DNA of 64,000 nucleotides from Rosellinia necatrix. Its lineage: Eukaryota; Ascomycota; Sordariomycetes; Xylariales; Xylariaceae. The translations under genes and the position numbers were made by a program. The notes beneath the pieces were generated by a model. The model saw nothing but the letters and a program-made list of their open reading frames with translations. It was not told the DNA's origin and did not search any database. The DNA is taken from assembly GCA_021209875.1 (NCBI GenBank), contig JAGYVD010000008.1:2293501-2357500 (forward strand), given 5' to 3'. Below are positions 55,179-64,000 of the stretch, piece by piece (positions within the stretch are counted from its first letter, which is position 1; each line of letters opens with the position of its first letter).

Positions 55179-57100
55179 GCTGAGATGGAAGTGGGGAGCC
55201 ACTCGGGAAGCGGACAAGAAGGTTGGGGTGGGAGAAGAGAGAGGGGAAGAAAATGGGAAGGGAGAAGGGAAGAAAATGGGAAGGGAGAAGGGAGAAGGTA
55301 GAGGTATAAATAGGGAAATGCAGAGACTGGTCGGTCTGTGCACAGGTATTATTATCGCCGACAAGAAGAATATTGGCTTTATGATCGGCGATGGAAGACT
55401 GTACTTAGTGCTGCTGATTGGAGTAAAATCAGTATCATGTGGTGTTTCGCGGAACAAAACTCGAAGAAGCAGAAAGGTAAGGTGGGCTTTGGGTCGGCGA
55501 AAGGAGATAGACAGGGCAATAGCAGGATACATAGGTACAAGTAGGTTGTGCTATAGGTGCACAGGAAGGATGCGCCTACTTAGGTAGGGGCAGGTATCCC
55601 ATTAACTACAAATTAACTCAATTTGGGGCTGTTTGATTGGAAGGTTGTTCAACATCATTAGTGAATAGAACACAATAGAAGAGATCACAAGGTAGTCTCA
55701 AGTTCCTAACTAGAAAGTTCACCAGTTAGGTATTCTCTATCTTTACGCTAGAACATTCACTGAGTGCTATCCGGTTCTCGTGTAAAACATTGGCTAGGTA
55801 CTCTATTATTTACTAGGTACTCTACAGTTATTAACTACTATCAAAAGGTACCTTCATGTTGCAGTAATACATAGTATGAAGTAGAAGGTAATTGCCTGGG
55901 TGGGTCAATATTCCGGGTATGTAGCTGATTGTCATTAAATGTCTTTGTGTGTAGATGCTCTAGTTACAAGATCAACTAAACATCACCGCTCCTGTTACCT
56001 TCCAGTATGGCCCTCCTCCACCACTAGGCCCCATGGGTACAGTGCATTACTTAATTTAATTGTCTATGCACCGTCCGTGGGACTTTTCAATCCAAGATGT
56101 ATTCACCACAATGCGTGCTGAACCAATTAGATGGGGTTCCCACACTATCAAGATTCACGGCTTATACCCGAGGGGCTCTTTGAATTCTCTGGAGAGGCAG
56201 TGCCACAACAAAAGGGTTCTGCTTATGTAGGCAGCAGCACTTTTTGCGCAAGATATATATAATATCAAGTTATGCCATCACAACCACTAAATATTGGGAT
56301 AAGAGGAAATGCTAACAATATTTGCTGAGAGGGATTTGATTAGTTAAAAAAATGTTCCTTACGGTCCATATTGATGATGAAAATAAAGTAATCCTGATAG
56401 GGGCAAGATTCAAACGTGGTCAAATAATCAATATATTTAGGACATCTCGGATAAATAATGTTCAATTTACCTAAACTAGCACGGCAAAGGCTATTGGACA
56501 ACTCTAAGATGATGTAGAGTCATGATGCAGAGATTATGGGCTAGTGCACTGGAATATGTATAACGTGGGGCCATGGTATCTTAAATATAGTACAGATAGT
56601 TAAACTGATAGAACAATTGAATACTTTATACGTACCTGCCCGCCATTTCGATACACCGCAATACAGATGCCAGCGTTATTTAGTCAACCGTGATAACATT
56701 AGAGGGTCAACGGATATCTCATCCACAGATAAAAATAAACAACTTATTTTGTATCGTTGAGAATTGGTCACAAATGGCTTGGCAGTAGCCTAGCTGTGGG
56801 CTGAAACGTCATGGAATGGAGTGAGGGTGGCAAGTATCATACCGTAGGAAATTCGCTCATGATACGAACTCCAATACATGATAGGTACGGACCGCTACTA
56901 GTTTAGGAAGACATACAAGTTACGATAGGGAAAGGCTATATGAGGAGCATATGTTAAAGACGGCGAGCACGAATTAACTTGCAATGCGCATCATAGTAGA
57001 TTATACTATTTCGGTTGCCATGTATGTGGCATATTAAGCCTACAAAGTCGCAAAACTCCAATCGCAATGCACCCTAAGCGTGGAGGTTGGATTTTTCCAT
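55179..57100. other. AT-rich gene-free region
   Basis: CT-rich leader on the minus strand (55200-55330), then about 1.5 kb of AT-rich sequence with no readable gene or mobile-element remnant. Confidence 0.4.
55246..55291. repeat. perfect 23-bp tandem duplication
   Basis: 55246-55268 is repeated exactly at 55269-55291. The unit starts GAAGAAAATGGG and lies in the leader of the Gfd2-like gene. Confidence 0.92.
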
Positions 57101-60100
57101 CTATGCGTGAAGTTCAAGGGGCGGTGCATCCCCCATCAAGGCCTCCGCGGCAGGTGTATTAACAGGACTGTTGGCCGGCTGCGCAGGAGTGTCGATGGCG
57201 ATACTGTCGATCACTTCTAGCTCGTCTTCAAGGTGACTGATCATATGAGTATCATAGTCTACTCGCTGGCTGCGTTGGGGGACTTCGACCAGGTTATCCT
57301 TCATCTGGTCTCGTACGTAGGCCACATAGTACGGATCACCGCTATTGTTAAGCTCGTCAATGACCTGCTGCGACTCCCTCGAATCCTTCGTTACGAGGCT
57401 GTCGTTATACTTATACCACACTTGATTCTGAAAGTCTCGCACCCAGACCCAGTAATGGCCCGCATTCATGCCACCACCATGGCAAATCATGGCATGTAGA
57501 CAGTACTTGTGCTGCTTCATTGAGTCAAATGCACCTGCGTGTTCTCTGCGCAGATCAATGAGTTCTTTGGAATCCACCTCATCTGCGCGCTGGCCGGCTT
57601 CCCGAAGGACACTGGCAAAATTGAAATTTCCAGTTTCTGCATCACGAGAGAGTGGCCTTCTCTTGGAAGGCTCTAATTCGGTCAGCTCGCTCAAATGAGC
57701 CGTTTCTTGGGTACGCTTATTCCGTGGGGGGATATCCGACCACAGATCGCTTGTGAAGTCAATCGGATCTCGGTATTTCGAATATTCCTCCTGTTGCCGA
57801 TGCGAGGCTGCGTAAGCATTCCAAGCATGTGGTCCGGGTGGTTTGAATATATCCCCGACACTGTTAGGAATTCGTGATTCAAGTTCATTGATTCGCTCTT
57901 TGACAGCCCATACTCGTCGGCGGGCGTTCCATAGATTAGATCCAGCATTAGCCTCCATATACCGATCTAGATATAATTCCTCTGGGATAATGACTGGATT
58001 TTTATTCTTCACGCCGGATGCGTCACTGCGCTGGATGCATATGTGAACGATCGGGGGCAAGGCACGAATTGTGGTATAGCGAGCGAGGCTACTATCGGAG
58101 AGCAGTTCGTATGAGAAGTACCTATCGAGCGCTTCGTATAGATTATTCTTCATCTTGTGTTCTTTGTCGGGGTGAGGGAATGCGGTGATCCACCGCTCTG
58201 GAACGACCTCTTCGTTGAGGATGTCTTCATCGAGAGGAGAAGCTGGAGATACTGTCGTGTCTTCAACCGTTGTTTTGATTGTGGAATTTACAATCGTAGT
58301 AAAGAATAATTCGGTAATATTATCTGCTTGCAGATTGGGTTTACCTGCCATTGGGCCGTGAGGAAGGATTGCACGCATCAAGTGCTCTAAGATGTTTCCT
58401 ATAATCTCTTCTACATCTTGCTGTGAAGTCCCTGATCTGTCGGATTGTTCAAGGCGGTGGGAAATCTGAGATATTTTCTGCTCAAGAGCTAGTGGAGGTT
58501 CTTCCATCATAATATCTTCAACGTGTTCAACGGTATCCGAAAGTGCTCTATCCTCAGGGGACAGCTCCATGACGTTGCTGGTAGATATAGAAGCGATGTT
58601 GCTGTCTTGTTCCTTTGGGTCAACGTCTGTTTCTGTGTCGTCTAATTCATTGACAAGTGTTTGCGAACTTCCGGAGCTCGCTATCTGATGGTATTCGCTG
58701 ATAGGCTCGACTGTAATATTCACCATGGCTATTTCCTTGCTTGGGGATGCTGGTGGGACCGGCGATGGACGTGCTGGGAGTGGCGGCGGCTGATTCTGAT
58801 GTTGTGAGGTGAGAATCTCTTTCGCGGATGAGAGTGCGGTATTGGCAAGCTTTTGCGAAGGGCTGGCGGCCGCGCCCGTGGTGTTCTGCAGCTCTAAGAA
58901 TAGCTGGTTGAGTTCTTCAATAACTACTGAAAGTTAGCGGCCTTGCGGTGAGTGTCTGAGAGATACCCTCTGTTCTACCCACATTGACGAGCTACAATCG
59001 CCTCTTCGAGGGTCACTGGTGTACCGTTACCCCCGGTCCGCCGATTATTGACCGACTCATCATCCAAACCTAACTGGATTCGGCTGTAGTCGAGAACCAT
59101 TTCTCGAATGGGCCTGACATTGTAGAAGTACTGTAAAAGACTGTTTAAGTAACAGGTGTTACCGATATTCTTCAAACCTGGTGGTGTAGTGAAGGGGGTT
59201 GTGGGGTCAGTCGTCGACGATTCTTCAGGTCTAGGGAAGGGGTTGGGTAGGCCGGTCGCAATATTCCCCGTGGCTCGCAGGAAATCAGCGGTTTCTTGAA
59301 GGACTTGCGCCTCATCATGTTTATCCTGTTGTTCCTTAAGATTGCCTAATACTTCAAGTGCCTCGACGACCTTTGCGCGGTCTACACGCTCGTCCTATTG
59401 AACCGCAAAAGTTAGACAAGACGCCAAGGTGAATGAAGAAAAATGTGCACGTACTACATTACTAGCAAAGTCTCTAATCATTTCCGCAGTGAAAGCCGCA
59501 TCTACATTAAGTAGTTGACTGGCCGAGCTGATGCTCATCCGCCTGCTGGTTAAACCCGTGGAAGGGGCAGGAATGGCTAAAGATTCTCCTCGTGCTATAT
59601 CACCGAGCAGGTCTGCACCTAAGTGATTGCTGATAATTTCGAGGTGCTGAGAAGCTTCGCTTCTAAACAGATCGGTTGTATCCTTTTCTACTTTCGTACG
59701 ATACTTGTCCAAAATTCGTTGAGAATCTTTACCGTCCTCGAAAGAGGCATCGAAAAAGTCGAAAGCTGCTTGAACTTGGGGGTCGATCGAAGGTGCTTGA
59801 TCAAACTGGGATTTATACATAATAATGTTCAGTGACGCATCTTCATTGCGTTCTTGGATACACCGTAGCCCCGCATCAAGAAACATATCCCGGCGAGATG
59901 GACACAGATTAGCTAGAAGGATAGCGGCCCAACTGAAGCCGTGCGGAGGAAATTCTTCCAGGCACCCTAATAGCTCTAGGTCGTGTGCGGGGAGATTCTT
60001 CGTTAATTTTATTGAAACAGGACCAGCGTTGTGACGCGACAGGTACCCCGGAAAGGCGTCGATTAGCTTTGACCAAGCCGGAGTAGTGGTGGAAGAGGCC

Positions 60101-61032
60101 AGAAACGTTCGTAACTCTTCCAGGGTATCCTGCAAGTGAGCTCTCTTCGTGTATATGGGGCACGGGGATCCGATAGGAAGCGGCTCAGGTTCGGTTATAT
60201 ACCAGCACTCCTCGTCCTCCTCATCAACTCTCTCCTCGAAACCTAGAGATCGGAGAAGGTCATCAAAATCCTTGCCGAAGGCGACACAGAATCTCTTGTT
60301 TCGCTTTTTAATTTTCAAGACCTCCCCCGTAGGCTTCGCCAGTCGATCTTCGATGTACTTGGCTAAGGTTGGGAGAGCAGTCCCGGCACCATAGTTATCC
60401 GGAATATCAAGGTACCTCTGCGAGTCTTCGGCTTGGGCACGTTGCAAATTGCGGAATACTCTGCTATCGTCTCGTAGCATGTGGATCTGCTCATGGGTTA
60501 ATTTTGGTGGCGACACTGAGACATTGATCATGTAAGAGCAATCCTCTGCTGCACATATAAATCTCGCCTCTCCTGCTCCGTATTTATGATTATGCAAATC
60601 ACTGTGCGCGGGAATGAGCATGTGAGTGGGATGCCCCGTGTCGTCGAAGACTCTAGTATGAGCCTTGAATGTTGTCACATGAAAATGATACCTGCAGTCC
60701 GCACAGAGGATGGAAAGGAATGACTTATCCGGCTGCTCGAAGGTCTGACTTGGAAGAAGAAGCATAGTATGACTGGAACAGCCTGAGTCGGCGCCGTATG
60801 GCAGTTCAGATAACTGCGATTCGAGAAAACGGCGGAGGAATAGAGGCGACGTGTAGGCTATACCGCGTTAACTGACCTTGAGTCCCATTGTAGAGGAGGG
60901 GACTGCGGTAGAATTGGACGATAACCTACCATGAGCGGCTTCAGTGGCGCTGAAAGCACGTATGGCCTTGTCCTTGATATCGGCTAGATTGGGGGCCGCT
61001 TCCGCGCCAGGGAGTGGCAAACCTGGAATCAT
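57101..61032 (-). CDS. UBP2: ubiquitin-specific protease, Ubp2 type
   Basis: Four exons, 61032-60930, 60857-59455, 59394-58983 and 58926-57101, give 1247 aa, close to yeast Ubp2. The start ATG has a strong context (CGCCACCATG). The N-terminal ~500 residues hold Cys pairs (CADC ... CAAEDC) and helical repeats typical of Ubp2. The USP catalytic core begins at ~575 with GLKNIGNTCYLNSLLQYF (nucleophile Cys583) and ends with the His box MNAGHYWVWVRD (~1125-1136, His1130) followed by WYKYNDSLVT. A long insertion separates the two halves. Ubp2 trims K63-linked chains and opposes Rsp5 in membrane-protein sorting in yeast; a similar role is likely. Intron 3 uses a weaker GTGGGT donor, chosen because only phase 1 keeps the frame open. 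The C-terminal ~60 residues are Pro/Ala-rich. Confidence 0.92.
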
Positions 61033-62029
61033 GGTGGCGACGACAGTTGATAAAGCCGTTACGACGATGACCGGACAAGCGGGGACGGGTCAAGCTTGGC
61101 TGGTGCCACCCAGTTCCAGTTCCGTCCCTCTAGGGTATGGTCTCAGGTGCTGGGGAGCCAATTATGGCTGAGGATAGCGACATTCATCAAGGTCCCTCAA
61201 GACGTTAGAACCATAACTTTCATGCCTAGAATAAGTTAGCCATGTTGGCTGGTGGGATCCGCGCAAGGATAACCTAAGAATGCTGAGAACAGAAAGGTGG
61301 GGGGATAATTAGAGTGAGAATAGTTATAAGATCAGGAACTCGCGGCGGAGTATTGCCCTGGCAGCGGGGAATATTTACGCCTAAAAGCTAACATAAACAC
61401 AGGCTGGATTGCACAGGGTCCAATATTAGTGAGCAGGCGCCAAATGCATGGACCGCACGATGTATGGGCATTCCGATGATGCATGGTGGCCGGGACAAGG
61501 GCGGAAGCGAAGCAGTGAGGGGCAGTAGAGAAGGCTCTGCTGTCGCGAGGCTGAAAATCAAGGTTGCATGCAGAAACGAAAGGGGGGCAAATGAGAGGGA
61601 TCACCTTTTGGTTTTCAACGACGGGTAAAGTAGCTCACAATCCGGGTGCAAACGGCGGCGTCAGAATGGCGATGGAAACCAAGGGCCCGTGTTGGCACCG
61701 TAGTTTGAGGGGCCGTGCTTGCGGCGGTTGCTGGCTGGTGAGATGCAGTCGGGATGGCAGGTGGTCTGGGTGGAGGGGGGCGTCGTCAGCCGCTGTCGAT
61801 GGATGGTGACGATGCTGGAATGAGAACGAAGGGCCGAGCTGAGGGGTATCAGGAACAACCCGCGGCGCTCGGGCGAAAGCGGCGTTGGGGACGGGCGATG
61901 CTAATCCATCAATCTACCTATGGATGGGGGCATGTTGGAGGCATAGCCCGCGGTGGTTGAGGCCTGGATGCGAGGGAGAGAGATGGTTCTTGGTTGATCC
62001 TTGGCCCTCGAGCTCTGTCTGTCTATCTG

Positions 62030-62073
62030 CCTGTCTCTCTCTCACTCGCTCTCTCTCTCTCTCTCTCGCTTTC
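62030..62073. repeat. CT microsatellite
   Basis: CTCTCTCT runs with a few interruptions (CACTCG, CGCTTT). Confidence 0.85.
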
Positions 62074-62130
62074 CACTCTGTGTGCTTGAGTGTGGGCTCT
62101 TGGCTGGGTGGTGTTGAAGGGCCAAGGCCC

Positions 62131-62375
62131 ACCTAAGCTACCTACCTAGGTAGGTAATCTAGGTAGTCGTCTAGGCGTTGGGTGTGTCGTATGTAAGGTA
62201 CTGTGGCTGCGCTTGTCCGCTGACGTAGGTACATAACGTAGCAGGTTTGGTTGGTTGGAGCGCCAGGGTGCCTGGTACCTAACCAAGGTAGTGTAAGTAC
62301 TTAGGTAGTAGTAGTAGTAGTATTAACGTCTAATCTAGGTGTCTGACAAAAAGTACTTAGGTAGGTAGTCTAGGT
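62131..62375. repeat. TACCTACCTAGGTAGGTA-type repeat cluster
   Basis: The clearest cluster in the window: CTACCTACCTAGGTAGGTA at 62138-62156, then CTAGGTAGTC, CTTAGGTAGTAGTAG and CTTAGGTAGGTAGTCTAGG. The core is palindromic. Confidence 0.85.
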
Positions 62376-62677
62376 AACTTCGGGAGGTATCCTTACCCAT
62401 CATCCAATGCATACGACGCTAACTGCTCGGGTGGGGCCCGCACAGTGACTTGGGCTCACGGAGCAAAGGTAACTCCAGCTCCGACAGATGGGGTATGCCT
62501 TCGGCCTTTGAGCCAATAGGGGAAACTGCGGTTGAATAAACTCTGACGGTCTCGAATCAGAGCCAGCCATTCCGGTTGACCAGAGCTCCTCCGCAGCTTG
62601 CTTGTCGACCAGCCGCCAATCTCCCCCATTCCTCCACCACCTATTTCCCATCGCGACCGCGCTCCCCTCGGCTCAAG

Positions 62678-63483
62678 ATGGCGAATCCTCACCCCATCCA
62701 GAGACCTGTGGAGGAAAAGCTGTTCCATCAGCGGGACGCTCTGAAGGCCGGTGCTCAGGGCGCCTTGGTAGGCGGCGGAGCTGGTCTCGTTCTCTCCGCC
62801 GTCCAGAATTCGCTCGCGAAACATAATGTCGGGGCTTGGGGTGTCTTTACTCGAACCGGTGGTACTATCGCTTCGCTCGGTACGGGCCGATCCAGTTCTC
62901 ATCCAACGCATGCCGTCGCTGATGCCGACTCTCGCAGCTACCCTCACAACCGTCTACAGCTTCTCCAAGGTAGCTGCTGGCAACCTGCGTGAGAAAGACG
63001 ACGCCTTCAACACGACCATTGGTTCCTTCCTCGGTGGTGCTGCGCTGGCGCTAAAATGTACGGCAGAGCCACGTCTAGCTCTCGATTGACTGATAACTAA
63101 CATAGCTAGAATAGCCGGTAGTATGCCGCGCATCCTCGGCTATGGCGCTGGCTTCGCCGTCATCATGACCGCCTTCGATTACTCCGGTGGCAGTCTGCGT
63201 GGCACCCGAACCGAGGTTCCAGGAATGGACGAGTACGAGCGCAAGGAACATCTCCGCCTCAACCGGAGGCGACCGATAGAAGAAACTATTGCAGATCTTG
63301 GAGAGAGCAGAGGTACACTACCCCCTTGCAGGATGTATCCGATCAATGAGAGGGGTACATATCAAGTGTTGCTAATCTTGCCAATTAGGGATCAAACCGC
63401 CCGGATATGAAGAGCGGAGAAGAGAGAGACTAAAGGAGAAATACGGCGTCGAGATCAAGCCCGTCTCAGCGTTAGCAGAATAA
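62678..63483 (+). CDS. mitochondrial complex I 21.3 kDa subunit (B14.7/NDUFA11-like)
   Basis: Four exons, 62678-62879, 62938-63057, 63115-63312 and 63389-63483, give 204 aa with matching phases. The N-terminus (MANPHPIQRPVEEKLFHQRD) leads into glycine-rich membrane segments (GALVGGGAGLVLSAVQNSL, GGTIASLATLTTVYSFSK). The family signature SANLREKDD appears here as GNLREKDDAFNTTIG. The matrix-side end MDEYERKEHLRLNRRRPIEE, then PPGYEERRRERLKEKYGV, is characteristic of the fungal 21.3 kDa subunit of NADH:ubiquinone oxidoreductase. It is an accessory subunit of the membrane arm with Tim17-like topology. The acceptor of intron 2 is ambiguous: 63115 gives KSGSMPRIL and 63106 gives KSRIAGSMPRIL, both in frame. 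Confidence 0.92.
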
Positions 63484-64000
63484 GAGGCAAATGCCTAACT
63501 GATGTAGGCATGTATATATAATCGGCTGTATCGTGTAACCAATCGGAGCTTCCTTTGTTAGCTGATCTCATCGTGTCTCTGCTGCCTCTATGGCACTGGA
63601 CACGACCCTGGACTGGTAAGCTTGACCCTCTTCCCCATTTCTTCTCAAGTCCTTTTTTTATGATGAGATTCCTTAGAGGCTGTTTATGACTCATTCGTGA
63701 GCATGATTAGTTTATCACCACATTGTTCTATCATTCCTGATATTCCGGACCTTCAAACACCATGTCAAAACTTGTTTTGGGTCAACCCGAGGCTAATACT
63801 GTTGATGTTAGGTTCTCCACCTTTTTTTTTCCCCCCCCTCAGGCTCACCCTGGAATTTATCTGCCAGTCATCATCAGGGCAATAATATGGTGCGCAGCCT
63901 TTCTCGTACAGACTTAATGATGTCCGTCGCCTTGGTAGACTGTTCGTGCTTGATCGAGTTACTAGCAACACTAACTGTCTTGTCCCTGGACTTCAACCCA
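63484..64000. other. 3' flank
   Basis: Downstream of the complex I subunit gene. T- and C-runs lie at 63821-63839. No gene can be read before the window ends. Confidence 0.4.

Larger units (their letters stand above)
61033..62677. promoter_or_regulatory. divergent promoter region between UBP2 and the complex I subunit gene
   Basis: 1.6 kb between two divergent housekeeping genes. It contains a CT microsatellite and a dense cluster of TACCTAGGTA repeats, and no convincing gene. The region just upstream of 62678 is CT-rich, as is usual for fungal leaders. Confidence 0.4.

Noticed and set aside
55179..55532. N-terminal extension of the Gfd2-like protein to an upstream ATG
   Set aside because: The extra residues are Ser/Pro/Phe/Leu-rich translation of a CT-rich leader that includes a 23-bp tandem duplication.
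1..64000. CRISPR array or bacterial operon structures
   Set aside because: The DNA is eukaryotic with spliceosomal introns; the tandem repeats seen are microsatellites, minisatellites and Pol III units without spacer-repeat organisation.

Overview
The window is nuclear DNA of a filamentous ascomycete. Genes have short GT-AG introns (about 50-180 nt) with CTAAC/CTGAC-type branch sites, they sit on both strands, and they are separated by long gene-free stretches. The protein families (WSC sensor, HET, LipA/NB-ARC receptor, Fta2-like, 2EXR, 21.3 kDa complex I subunit) are typical of Pezizomycotina. A Sordariomycete is most likely, but that is inference from style and not proven. I reconstructed 15 protein-coding genes and one pseudogene by joining exons through splice sites and reading phase.

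1-10.4 kb holds housekeeping-type genes: an MDR-family oxidoreductase (+), a WD-repeat protein resembling nucleoporin Nup37 (-) and a WSC-domain surface sensor with one membrane span (-). From 10.4 to 18.2 kb no protein gene is visible, but four tRNA-like RNA polymerase III units lie in tandem at about 325-340 bp spacing (15.57-16.66 kb). Each has a B box and a downstream T-run on the minus strand.

18.2-27.7 kb looks like a catabolic cluster: an AtuA/DUF1446 protein, a secreted berberine-bridge-type FAD oxidase, an ACAD10/11-type phosphotransferase and, divergently, an acyl-CoA dehydrogenase. Three of the four end in peroxisomal targeting tripeptides (SKM, AKL, PKL). The kinase and dehydrogenase together look like an unfused version of animal ACAD10/ACAD11. 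This suggests a peroxisomal route for branched, terpenoid or hydroxylated acyl-CoAs.

29.8-30.7 kb encodes a SNIP1/Pml1-like FHA splicing protein. 34.4-47.4 kb is an accessory, self/non-self-like region. It contains a large NLR-type receptor (serine hydrolase + NB-ARC + long disordered tail), an HTH/AT-hook/acidic/2EXR protein, an Fta2-like pseudogene with two in-frame stops and a decayed pentapeptide minisatellite tail, and a HET-domain protein.

47.9-55.2 kb holds a GH88/GH105-like six-hairpin hydrolase, an unrecognised two-exon gene and a Gfd2/YDR514C-like protein that seems to have lost catalytic residues, set among AT-rich, repeat-rich DNA. 57.1-63.5 kb returns to housekeeping genes: a Ubp2-type ubiquitin protease (-) and a complex I 21.3 kDa/B14.7-like subunit (+).

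Several genes (AtuA, FAD oxidase, ACAD, GH105-like, 2EXR) switch within the gene from ordinary composition at the 5' end to extremely GC-rich coding sequence downstream. Variants of TACCTACCTAGGTA recur in many intergenic regions.
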